Assembly (NCBI GenBank): GCA_937927945.1
Contig: CALEYW010000055.1
Location: forward strand, 1-64,000
Length of the DNA: 64,000 bases
From: an uncultured candidate division WPS-2 bacterium
GTDB lineage: Bacteria > Vulcanimicrobiota > Vulcanimicrobiia > Vulcanimicrobiales > Vulcanimicrobiaceae
Reading direction: 5' to 3'
Positions within the stretch are counted from its first letter, which is position 1. The number at the start of each line of letters is the position of its first letter. Position numbers and translations under genes: made by a program. Of the stretch, positions 19,801-26,611 are shown in pieces. The notes beneath the pieces were generated by a model. It worked only from the letters and a program-made list of their open reading frames with translations. It was not told the origin of the DNA and made no database searches.

Positions 19801-20543
19801 GTTACGTGCGGTCGCTGATGCGCGCGCTGGACATCGCGTCGGAGACGATCACGTCGCCGAAGCTGCGCGAAGATCCGTCGCTCGCGCTGCTCCTATCGCG
19901 TCCGTTCGCATTGGCACGCCTGCGCCTCGGCACCGCGTTCATGGGCGGCACGCCGCTCGACCAAGGGTGGGACGCGTTCATCGCCGCGACGGCCGCCCCG
20001 GACGCGCCGCGCGCCGACGCAGCGATCGGCGGCGTGCGTTTCGGCGTCGACCTCGGCGACGTGACGAACGGCGAGGACGGTGTGGTCGGCTTCTTCCTCG
20101 ACGGGGACGGCGCTTCGGACTACGCGGTGCTCTACGCGCCAGACCCGCGTATCGCCGATTCACCCCACGTCCTCACGCCCGTCGCCGAGACGCTTGCGGT
20201 CGACGCGGTCGGGACGCGGGATGCGATCGTCCTGTTCGACCCGCATTGCGCGCTGACGGCGACGACCGGCGTGGTCCCCGTCGTAACGCTCCAACTTCCG
20301 CCGGAGCACTACGCGCCGGCGCTCCAAAAGCTCGCCGTGACGTTCGGTGTGTTTCCGCTGCTGCGCAGCGGTACCGCGCCGGCGATCCCGCATCCCGAGA
20401 TCCACGGCTACGACTGGACGTGGCTCTCGCTCGACGAGCAAACCTGGCTGTCGGAATCCGCCCCGGACGTTCAGACGACGAGCACCGCCCCCGCCGCAAC
20501 GATCGTTCTCCAAGAAGGTTGGCTTCAGCTCAAATCGCAGTGA
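16857..20543 (+). CDS. cassette protein E, very large, unknown
   Basis: 1228 aa. The true start is ATG at 16857, two bases after the stop of gene D; the frame extends upstream only through gene D in the wrong frame. The N-terminal third carries a striking block (SGMHLHWALPDALTHG, APDRWVVVRTI). The middle (about 380-720) is Ala-rich and partly helical (ATQQATIAQLDTHIQSARHA), and the C-terminal third is strand-rich (TPIFGWLVYNHVDANLMVYD; PEIHGYDWTWLSLDEQTW). No signal peptide, membrane helix or enzymatic motif is visible. Similar large proteins with the HLHWALPDALT phrase exist as hypothetical proteins in other bacteria, to my recollection. It is the last gene of the cassette. Confidence 0.75.
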   Translation: MQTGNAEHALVVPVDLKGLLVGEFDVGGVGEYGTSHFARLRPHFENMPHIDADGNVTGINKPPLSQYLLAPDFQQASESDALNSGMHLHWALPDALTHGTAGNAGPLTFPHAPDRWVVVRTIATTNDGIVSIARRGWVLESNALSDPSAMNTSRDRSFNRSPTVVPYVPNPDGSENPAPFRAMGTAAPLEDYTPVSGGKYQTPHTALGYGAVAFAATYAFSQNVFGFWDPCTDLAPLVQGQARTLSYVVLGWYAAAATDPIAALAASRSDVAAFVAALESELKWTCALAGGPVPAASVYLGVLGSVPGDLTQRYVAERTETARAAVGNTTAEAFAALLARTTPVGAQHANAERILNLVQVGEFQRLADRSTLLGSDEALHRAQYAGLPGGTAWTVRRTAASDGSPAISRDALVGIANTSIESLPPGAGTSLTALNAAQRELDTARFAYEHACNQLFADWVKYIMVAHPGNTHVRPGLTEAIADGFLRSGLTALATQQATIAQLDTHIQSARHALAVSIGPAFEPVAQAAPRFFTPHDPVIVLAGSAVDADPRYGGDGRFAHGLLHCRRDDALLQSMTVAGTGTLDAAHLTVGLTPNAAVPLLAAAVADATLGDAGLAPWLAARLGASAAQQPAIAAAIAAAQTGSPQPGAPAVTFEGTRPSPVGVEQWSQPYLPLFLQWEAIVSPVFPLQDAQGNAIPYDPATVTTRYELSDADTELVLRAGQTLPPLAATVYTYSGTVPLSSRVDVPFKSQAQKYLDTHDASNPVIPLLQNALAQQLPVMAQTLQGFTNALCQRLQILQMPIYDPLGQFAQQSLTQLVDAAVGRFRTLASQPDLFFNPLRAGLVRFTRLRVIDAFGQAVDIDVSGLIPGEALDAKNPIAPNTLAFPPRVAAAVRLDAQFIARDGAGPTNTIPTTTPIFGWLVYNHVDANLMVYDGDGVAVGSFNTVGELWMPPPGPVTDTQPPHDLANFISGIKQAGDPVRYVRSLMRALDIASETITSPKLREDPSLALLLSRPFALARLRLGTAFMGGTPLDQGWDAFIAATAAPDAPRADAAIGGVRFGVDLGDVTNGEDGVVGFFLDGDGASDYAVLYAPDPRIADSPHVLTPVAETLAVDAVGTRDAIVLFDPHCALTATTGVVPVVTLQLPPEHYAPALQKLAVTFGVFPLLRSGTAPAIPHPEIHGYDWTWLSLDEQTWLSESAPDVQTTSTAPAATIVLQEGWLQLKSQ

Positions 20544-20626
20544 CCGGCGAAGTACCGCCGCGTACGCCGAAGCGACACCATCGCCCGTATCTCGACACGA
20601 CGACCGGCCGTGAAGTGCCGACTCCG

Positions 20627-20726
20627 GCAACGTCGCCGCAGCACGGAGTTCACGAGCCGGCGCTACGTTTCGGCGGATGTCCCTTCGTCCTGCAATCGAC
20701 GCGGCGCCCGATGCGCGCGCCGCGAT
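20627..20726 (+). pseudogene. 100-nt duplicate of the metallopeptidase gene 5' end
   Basis: Aligns without gaps to 21338-21437 with 83 identities in 100. The copy includes about 50 nt upstream plus 17 codons (MSLRPAIDAAPDARAAM against MSIRPAVDAAPDARAAI). Differences inside the reading frame are mostly silent or conservative, so this copy once belonged to a working paralogue. The rest of that paralogue is gone; the isochorismatase gene now follows. Confidence 0.7.
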
Positions 20727-20780
20727 GAAGCACGAATCGAAAGGCGGAAGTCGGGGTCCCGGGCGGCGAAAACCCGACCC

Positions 20781-21302
20781 ATGGCGACGGCTCTCCTTGT
20801 GGTTGACATCCAACGTGCGTTGGCGGACTATCTCGATCCGGCCCGGCGCGTCGACTTCCTCGAAACGGTCGCGGTATTGCTCGAGCGAGCGCGCTGGGCG
20901 AACGTCCGCGTCGTCTACGTTCGTCACAATGACGACGAGCTGCGGGCGGGCACGAACGAGTGGGAGATCGCCGAGGAGATCGCGCCGCGTCCCAGCGAGC
21001 CCATCGTCGACAAGCGGTATCGCGACGCGTTCCGGGAAACGGACCTCGCCGACGTTCTGACGCGGCTCGCGGCCGATCACGTCGTCGTCTGCGGCATGCA
21101 GACAGAATTCTGCATCGATGCGACCATCCGCGAGGCGGAACGCCGCGGCTATCGCGTGACGCTCGTCGAGGACGCCCACGCGACGTATCCCGTCGACGGC
21201 GCGACGGAAGAACAGATTCGCGCACAGATCCATCGCGTTGCGCGGGGAAGCGTCGCCGCGATCGTCCCAGCCGCCGAGTTGTTCGACCCCGCCGTGCGCT
21301 GA
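20781..21302 (+). CDS. isochorismatase-family cysteine hydrolase
   Basis: 173 aa starting MATALLVVDIQRALADYL; the upstream open frame is the duplicated region, so this ATG is chosen. The catalytic triad of the family is visible: Asp9 (LVVDIQ), Lys78 (IVDKRYRDAF) and Cys111 (GMQTEFCIDATIREA). Relatives hydrolyse amide or vinyl-ether bonds (nicotinamide, carbamoylsarcosine, isochorismate); the substrate cannot be told from sequence. It stands alone between two copies of a 100-nt repeat, suggesting insertion or rearrangement at this site. Confidence 0.85.
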   Translation: MATALLVVDIQRALADYLDPARRVDFLETVAVLLERARWANVRVVYVRHNDDELRAGTNEWEIAEEIAPRPSEPIVDKRYRDAFRETDLADVLTRLAADHVVVCGMQTEFCIDATIREAERRGYRVTLVEDAHATYPVDGATEEQIRAQIHRVARGSVAAIVPAAELFDPAVR

Positions 21303-21337
21303 ACGGCCACGGCGTTCAGCCGGGTCGAGCCTTTTCA

Positions 21338-21437
21338 GCAACATCCCCGAAGCATAGAGTTCACGGCGCACCGCTACGCTCCGGCGGATGTCCATTCGTC
21401 CCGCAGTCGATGCGGCGCCCGACGCGCGCGCCGCGAT
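21338..21437 (+). repeat. second copy of the 100-nt duplication
   Basis: Covers the 50 nt upstream and the first codons of the metallopeptidase gene at 21388. Partner of 20627-20726 (83 per cent identity, same orientation, 711 nt apart). Confidence 0.7.
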
Positions 21438-21942
21438 CGATGCCGTGCTCGACCGATTCGGAACCGGCGCGCTGCGCGTCGCTGCCTCGGCCGGAACCCA
21501 GCTCGTACACCTCCGCGCCGACGAACGATATCGCGATCGTTCGCCCGTGCTGCGCCGTCTCGCGTCCGGTGTCGACGATTGGCCCGTTCCGCCGGCGGGA
21601 CTCTTCGTCGTGGAAGAGCGCACGATCTACCTGCGTTCGACCTCGCCGATGACCGTGGCGCACGAGTTCGCCCACGCGCTCGACTGCGCGCTCGGCGGCG
21701 GCGTCTACCTCAGCGGCGTCGACCCGCGGATCCGGCGCGCGTTCGCCGAGACGCGCGCGTTCGTCACGCCCTACGCCGCTTCGGGGCTCGACGAGTACTT
21801 CGCCGAGGCGATGCGCGCCTGGGTCGAGGCGAACGACGCGCGCTCACCCTGGCCGCGCGCGACGCGCGCACGACTCCGTCAGCTGGATCCCGCGATGTGC
21901 TCGATTCTGGAGAGCTTATTTGCCAACGATCTCGCGGCGTGA
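21388..21942 (+). CDS. ATLF-like zinc metallopeptidase
   Basis: 184 aa. The zinc motif HEFAH is at residues 92-96, and the downstream glutamate motif DEYFAEAMRAW at 135-145 matches the anthrax-lethal-factor-like (ATLF, Pro-Pro endopeptidase) arrangement, where the second Glu completes the zinc site and the Tyr stabilises the intermediate. The N-terminal 70 residues are a small alpha/beta region. No signal peptide is visible, so it may act in the cytoplasm or be exported by another route. Substrate unknown. Confidence 0.75.
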   Translation: MSIRPAVDAAPDARAAIDAVLDRFGTGALRVAASAGTQLVHLRADERYRDRSPVLRRLASGVDDWPVPPAGLFVVEERTIYLRSTSPMTVAHEFAHALDCALGGGVYLSGVDPRIRRAFAETRAFVTPYAASGLDEYFAEAMRAWVEANDARSPWPRATRARLRQLDPAMCSILESLFANDLAA

Positions 21943-21999
21943 GGCGCGGGCGCCGGCAGGCAGGCGATAGTGTCGAGCTGCGTGCCGGCGCGTTCGCCG

Positions 22000-22929
22000 T
22001 CAGAAATGGATGCCTATCCCGGTTATGACTCCGCTGTCCGACAAATACGTCGGGGCGTTCTTCTTGGCATATGCGTAGTCACCGATCACGCCGAATTCGA
22101 CGAACACCGGGATGCGCGGCGCGTGGATTTCGATGCCGAACGAGTATTTGTACAATCCGTATTGCACGAAACTGCCGGAACCGAATTGCGGATACCACAG
22201 GTAACTGCCGAAGAACGACGCGTTCCTTTCATTGAAGTCCGGCAACTTTTCGATGCCGACCCCGAAGCCTTGGAGGTTCGGATACTTGAAGCTGTTTCGA
22301 CGCTGGGCGAAACTTGCGACGAGGTGCACGCGTGGAAACGGTATGCCGACGCCGACGCGTGCATCCCAGTCGGTTTGGTGAGCGAAGAAGCTTGGGACCA
22401 GCGCTTCTCCGCCGCCGATGAGCCCTACTGGTGCGGTTTGGTGGAGGAACTGGAAGTGGTCGAAGTTGTATTCGGCCATCACGTTCAGTTTGTTGAACGG
22501 AAACGCTATCGCTGCGCGGCCGGCGGCGCTTTGCTTGCCGTTCTCGCCGAGGAGGTTGAATTCGTTCCGGGTGTACGTCCCCCATAGGTAGTCGCCGGCG
22601 ACGAAGACCTCGGGACCACGAAGGGACCCCCAGGCCGACCGAGCCGGGGCGGTCGTTGCGCCGGGGACTGCGGCCGGTGACGCCCCGGGGACTGCGGCCG
22701 GTGACGCCGCGGGCATTGCGGCCGGCGATGCCGCGGGCACTCCGGCGGGCGATGCCGCGGGCACTCCGGCGGGCGATGCCGCGGGCACTCCGGCCGGCGA
22801 TGCCGCAGGCACTCCGGCGGGCGATGGCGCGCTGGTTGGCATCGTTGGGCTGGTTTGTGCGGCGGCAGTGCGGGCGCTCAGAACAATGGTCAAGAGGGCC
22901 AGGAGCGCCCCCATGTGCGATCTGGTCAT
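22000..22929 (-). CDS. outer-membrane beta-barrel protein with PASPAGV repeat
   Basis: 309 aa starting MTRSHMGALLALL, with a signal peptide cleaved after TAAAQ. A low-complexity linker of seven 8-residue repeats (PAASPAGV and variants) covers about residues 33-88. The remaining 200 residues have repeated amphipathic strands with aromatic girdles (AEYNFDHFQFLHQ, ASFFGSYLWYPQFGSG) and end in GVITGIGIHF, a barrel-type C-terminal Phe. The ATG at 22929 follows AAGGA. Likely an outer-membrane protein anchored or extended by the repeat; function unknown. A 20-bp palindrome lies about 160 nt upstream. Confidence 0.75.
   Translation of the reverse strand: MTRSHMGALLALLTIVLSARTAAAQTSPTMPTSAPSPAGVPAASPAGVPAASPAGVPAASPAGVPAASPAAMPAASPAAVPGASPAAVPGATTAPARSAWGSLRGPEVFVAGDYLWGTYTRNEFNLLGENGKQSAAGRAAIAFPFNKLNVMAEYNFDHFQFLHQTAPVGLIGGGEALVPSFFAHQTDWDARVGVGIPFPRVHLVASFAQRRNSFKYPNLQGFGVGIEKLPDFNERNASFFGSYLWYPQFGSGSFVQYGLYKYSFGIEIHAPRIPVFVEFGVIGDYAYAKKNAPTYLSDSGVITGIGIHF
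22666..22833 (-). repeat. seven 24-nt coding repeats (PAASPAGV)
   Basis: Seven tandem 24-nt units, most differing by one to five bases, encoding the Pro/Ala/Ser linker of the barrel protein. Likely variable in copy number between strains. Confidence 0.8.
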
Positions 22930-23089
22930 AAGAGAAATTGTCCTTGCTGATGTGTTCACGCCGTATCGACAGGCGCGCTGCACTCCTTCGAGGCCCAGCG
23001 CGTTCGTTGTACGGCGCTGCGTGCGAATTTGAAGCTTGCGAGATTCTCGGTGCGTGTTTTGCTTCAGGGGCATTTCTCGTAACGGTCAC

Positions 23090-23109
23090 GGACAATTGCG
23101 CAATTGTCC
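23090..23109. promoter_or_regulatory. perfect 20-bp palindrome, MarR/OhrR-like operator
   Basis: GGACAATTGCGCAATTGTCC is fully self-complementary. The ACAATT-N4-AATTGT core resembles MarR/OhrR-family operators. It is 160 nt upstream of the barrel-protein gene and has no T-tract, so a terminator is unlikely. No MarR gene is seen in the window. Confidence 0.5.
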
Positions 23110-23618
23110 AACTAAAGCGCGACGACACGATGACCGGGTCCGATGGTTGCACAAATATGGGAGCGTGCGGAGTATCATTCGTTTCACGTTCGCGTGTCGC
23201 TAGCACGTTGTGCTACACGGCGGCGCGTCGCCGGGCTTTTCGGCAAACAGTCGATGGATCGCCCGCAGCGCGGCAGTTTTTATGACAGTTTTGTCGCGGC
23301 AGCGAATGGGCTCGCGAACAAAGGCGGCAATGGAGGTGTTCGCGCGCAATGCGTATTATGCGACTGAAAGTTGTTCTATCTAATTTTGGCATTCTCGAGA
23401 TACGGTTCGCATCGCCTACGATGGTGTAACGTTGCGTGACGTCGGCGATGCTGATACGCAGTCGAAGGGGCTTTCATCTGCGTTGCGTGCGCTTCGGCGC
23501 TGCGCGCCGATCGCCGCGATCGACCAAGGGGCGTTCGCGCGTGGCGCGTTTCCGCGACTGATAGCGCGCCCAGGCGTGCGCGCAGAGCGGGCCGAATCGC
23601 GCTCCCCGGAGGTGCAGC
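23110..23618. other. AT-richer intergenic region
   Basis: About 510 nt with noticeably lower G+C than its surroundings and no convincing gene. It contains the 16-mer TGCGTATTATGCGACT at 23350-23365, also found in the promoter of the histone-like gene (41116-41131). Confidence 0.4.
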
Positions 23619-24205
23619 ATGCGTCATGCTCTGTTCAAAACGTGTATCGCCGCGATCGCGGTCGTCGCCCTCGTCGTGCCGGCGCAGGGTGAAGCCGGCT
23701 TTAAGGTGCGGGACGCCGGTGGTAATGAGGTGGGTGAGCTGGCCGGCAGCTGGTCTCCCCACGCCCCGGACCCGGGCCACTGGTACTTCAAGTATCGCCT
23801 CGCGCGCGCCGACGCCGTCTGGCTCTATGCGAGAAAGAACCGTCTCGAAACCCTGACGGGTCCGGGCGACAACAGAGCGCTCTTCACGACCGCGGACTGC
23901 AGCGGCAAGGACATGTTCGTGACGATCTCGTGGCCGCCGCGCGCGCTCAGTCGCCGCGCGATGGTGCTGCCCGGTGGGCCCGCGGATCGGGCTCCGAACG
24001 CGTGGCTGTGGTCTCGGCCTCACGGGCGTCGCGCGTCGTGCCGGAGGCCGGCACGGTCTTCCGCTCCCAATGGACTGAAGGCGGCGGATGTGCGCCCTAC
24101 CCTGCGCCGCGCTACACCTTCACGGGATCGGCCGGCGGCTTTTGGATGCATCCCGTCGAGGATCTGTACGTGAAGTACCAGCGTCCGTTTCAAGTCGGAC
24201 CTTGA
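23619..24205 (+). pseudogene. small exported protein, frameshifted
   Basis: The N-terminal frame has a clear signal peptide (MRHALFKTCIAAIAVVALVV, cleavage near AQG) and a plausible mature domain up to APNAWLW. The continuation (SASRASRVVPEAGTVFRS, then APRYTFTGSAGGFWMHP) lies in another frame and ends at 24205. The switch is around 24005. One indel would give a secreted protein of about 195 aa with paired cysteines. Family not recognised. Sequencing indel and real decay cannot be told apart here. Confidence 0.55.
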
Positions 24206-24212
24206 GTCGGCG

Positions 24213-24599
24213 ATGGCGACGCGACGCACCGACCTGACGGTCACGCAGCTCCAGGAGCAGATCTTCGCGCGCGAAGGGTTTCGCGTTTCGTTCGAACGGC
24301 TCGGGAAGTCGGACGCTCCGCTGCCGCCGTACGACTGCCCGGTGATGGCCCCGACGGGCTGGAAAGTCTCGGATTGGCAGCGTGTGCGGCTCGCGCCCTA
24401 CGTCCTGCTCTTTCGCGGGGTCACGATTTACCGCGGCGACGACAAGCCGATCGCGCGCGACGTCAAGCTCGGCCACCTGCGCGACAGCTACTACGAGGCG
24501 GCGTACGGAACGCTCGAGCCGGAACCTCCGCCCGACAATCTCGTGCAGCTCGACTCGGCGCGCTCGCGCAAGGCGCCGGGGAAGAACGACTTGACCTAG
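24213..24599 (+). CDS. small hypothetical protein
   Basis: 128 aa, soluble, with no recognised domain. The centre has a beta-type patch (RLAPYVLLFRGVTIYRGDD), the ends are charged. It starts 7 nt after the preceding exported gene and may be its operon partner, and it overlaps the convergent 78-aa gene by 4 nt at its stop. Confidence 0.5.
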   Translation: MATRRTDLTVTQLQEQIFAREGFRVSFERLGKSDAPLPPYDCPVMAPTGWKVSDWQRVRLAPYVLLFRGVTIYRGDDKPIARDVKLGHLRDSYYEAAYGTLEPEPPPDNLVQLDSARSRKAPGKNDLT

Positions 24600-24832
24600 C
24601 CGGCTTTCGCGACGTAGACGTAGCGCCCGGGCATCCATTCGCAGACGCTGCCGTCGCGCATCACGAACGATTCGCAGCCGTCGACGTCGGCATTGAAGTC
24701 GGCGTTGAGGGATTTGGTGCGCGGCCAATCCACGTTCGCATCGCCGCGCGCGGCCGCGCGCGCTTTCTGATACGAGAACTGCGGCGACTTCGCGATCGCG
24801 TTGAGCGCGCGGGCCAGCGCTTGCGCTTGCAC
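24596..24832 (-). CDS. small hypothetical protein downstream of cytochrome c
   Basis: 78 aa with a GTG start 7 nt after the cytochrome stop, so probably translated from the same message. Helical N-terminus (QALARALNAIAKSPQFSY), then a segment with two cysteines (DGCESFVMRDGSVCEW) ending in GRYVYVAKAG. No family recognised. Confidence 0.45.
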   Translation of the reverse strand: MQAQALARALNAIAKSPQFSYQKARAAARGDANVDWPRTKSLNADFNADVDGCESFVMRDGSVCEWMPGRYVYVAKAG

Positions 24833-24839
24833 GTAACGG

Positions 24840-25256
24840 CTACTTCAGCGTCTGCACGTACGCGGCGACGTCGTGAAGATCGGTCTTCGAGAGCCGCCAG
24901 TGCGGCATCATCGGATGCAGCGTCTTCCCTTCGTTGTCGACGCCGGTCGAGATCGCGCGCTCGAGCAGCGCGAGCGTGTAGGGGTGCTTCTGGTGCGTCA
25001 CGAGCGCCGCGTGACGCAGGTCGGCGCTGACCGCGCCGCCCGGGAGGTGCACGCCACCCGATCCGTCGGCGCGATGGCATGCGGCGCACGAGGAGCGCAT
25101 CGGCGCCCGTTGCGCGCCGATCGGCCTTCCAGCCAGATCGCGGCCGGTCAGGAAGATCGCGCGTCCGTTCGCCATCGGTGAGGTCGCATTCGCAACCGCC
25201 GCGGTGACGGCGGCGAGGAAGACGACGGCGAGCATGATCGGCGTGCGCTGAACCAT
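24840..25256 (-). CDS. exported monoheme cytochrome c
   Basis: 138 aa starting MVQRTPIMLAVVFLAAV, a signal peptide or membrane anchor. One heme motif, CAACH, is at residues 57-61, and a likely axial Met lies in HPMMPHWRLS near 116. The C-terminal helix ends DLHDVAAYVQTLK, typical of class I cytochromes. It would carry electrons in the periplasm; partner unknown. The longer open frame upstream overlaps the membrane-protein gene and is rejected. Confidence 0.85.
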   Translation of the reverse strand: MVQRTPIMLAVVFLAAVTAAVANATSPMANGRAIFLTGRDLAGRPIGAQRAPMRSSCAACHRADGSGGVHLPGGAVSADLRHAALVTHQKHPYTLALLERAISTGVDNEGKTLHPMMPHWRLSKTDLHDVAAYVQTLK

Positions 25257-25288
25257 GCGCTCCAATACCCGTCCGCCGCAGGCCCTTC

Positions 25289-26023
25289 CTATCGCCTCCG
25301 CAGCAGCACGTAGAACCGCGCCTTGACCAAGGCGCCGTACGCCGCGGTGAAGCCACCCACCACGAACGCGGTCAACAAGCCGAGCCCCGGAACGTGGATG
25401 CAGAACGCGTCGACGAACCGCCCGACGAAAAACGCCGCGAGGACTCCGCAAAATGCGATCAGCGTCGGTCCCGCGTGCGACGACGCAAGGCGAAACGACG
25501 TCCGGATCGCGCTGACGCCGTCCTGACCGTCGAACACGATCGCCGGCGTGACGTACATGAGAAAATACGACAGCACGAAGAGCATCGGTATGCCGATCAG
25601 TACGAGCGAGAGCACCAGCGGTACGATCGTCATCAGCCCGATCAGCACGAAGGCCACCAGCAACGCCGGCAAGCGCCGCAGCGTGAGCTGCAGCGCGGCG
25701 CCGAAGTTCGGGTCGCGGCCCTCCCACACGTCGTGCGCGGCGGCGATCACCAGCACGTGAGCGACGTACGTCAGCAGCGCGATCGCGAAGACGGCGGCGA
25801 ACACACCCGCGGCGCCGGCTCCGAGCGCCGCGAGAGCGCCCGCCGCATGGCCGATCAGCGCGGCCGCCACCACCGACACGACGACGGCGCCGATCGCAAA
25901 GAACACGATCGCCGCGCTGAGCATCGACGCGACGGCCGTCGGGATGGCTAGGGTCCAGCGCTTTGCCAGGAGCGTGAGCGCGTCGCTCAGTTCTCGACCG
26001 GCATCGATTTCGGGGACGACCAT
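25289..26023 (-). CDS. polytopic membrane protein
   Basis: 244 aa with about six hydrophobic segments, including Gly/Ala-rich hairpins and a repeated FxxxR...SxxG pattern. The arrangement resembles the membrane domain of glycerophosphodiesterase-associated or DUF7847-type proteins. The ATG at 26023 is preceded by GGGAGGGTCGTAGCC, so the Met 82 codons upstream is not used. Role unknown; no enzymatic motif seen. Confidence 0.65.
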   Translation of the reverse strand: MVVPEIDAGRELSDALTLLAKRWTLAIPTAVASMLSAAIVFFAIGAVVVSVVAAALIGHAAGALAALGAGAAGVFAAVFAIALLTYVAHVLVIAAAHDVWEGRDPNFGAALQLTLRRLPALLVAFVLIGLMTIVPLVLSLVLIGIPMLFVLSYFLMYVTPAIVFDGQDGVSAIRTSFRLASSHAGPTLIAFCGVLAAFFVGRFVDAFCIHVPGLGLLTAFVVGGFTAAYGALVKARFYVLLRRR

Positions 26024-26087
26024 GGCTACGACCCTCCCGTCAGCGACCTCGCCCGGTAGTAGCGGCCGCCGTCCCGAAAGGTTTCGG

Positions 26088-26465
26088 TCAGCCCTCGTCG
26101 GGCCCCGCGTCGGAACGCAGGCCGAGGATCGCGCCGAATAGGGCTGAGAGCCCCGGCTTGCGGCGACGCCGATCGGGCCCGCGCCGTTCCACCGGAACCT
26201 CGCTATCGCCGGTCGCGGCGCGGCGCGGGCCGCGACGGCGGTCGAACACGAACGTGGACGCGGCGGCATCCGTGTTCGCGGGCGGGGTCTCGTTTTCGAC
26301 GTCTTCCAGCAGGCCGTCGATCCCGGGGAGGCGCGTGCGGCGGTCGCCCTGGCGCCGGTCGAGTGGGGTCACATCCTCCTCGACGCGACGCGGACCACGC
26401 CGGCGGTCGAACGAGGGGTCGTCCGCAGGAGGTCCGTCGTCCGTGCGACCGAGCTGTTGATGCAT
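26088..26465 (-). CDS. Arg/Asp repeat protein
   Basis: 125 aa, disordered in appearance, with four copies of an Arg-rich octet: DRRRGPRR at 20-27 and 75-82, DRRQGDRR at 36-43, ERRGPDRR at 93-100. The C-terminus (GLSALFGAILGLRSD) is a short amphipathic or hydrophobic helix. Start ATG at 26465 follows a GGACC box. Possibly a nucleic-acid or membrane-surface binding protein; no family is recognised. Base composition matches its neighbours. Confidence 0.55.
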   Translation of the reverse strand: MHQQLGRTDDGPPADDPSFDRRRGPRRVEEDVTPLDRRQGDRRTRLPGIDGLLEDVENETPPANTDAAASTFVFDRRRGPRRAATGDSEVPVERRGPDRRRRKPGLSALFGAILGLRSDAGPDEG

Positions 26466-26611
26466 GGTGGTCCTTTCACTATCGGCGCTCGGACGCCGCA
26501 TCGTGAGCCTTCACCGGAGGGCCCGGGTTTCGGTCGTATGGTCCACCCCTAATACCCCGTCTCGCCCCGGTACCTAGCAGGCGCCAACCGCGCCTAAGGA
26601 TCGGGTTCGTT
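26466..26611. other. intergenic between repeat protein and division operon
   Basis: Separates the Arg-repeat gene from the end of the division operon. It probably carries the promoter of the repeat gene; no clear hexamers were identified. Confidence 0.35.

Noticed and set aside
22666..22833. 24-nt tandem repeats as CRISPR
   Set aside because: No spacers; the units are in frame inside a coding sequence.
23432..23692. short plus-strand frame in the AT-richer region
   Set aside because: No ribosome site, and it overlaps the signal-peptide gene in the wrong frame.
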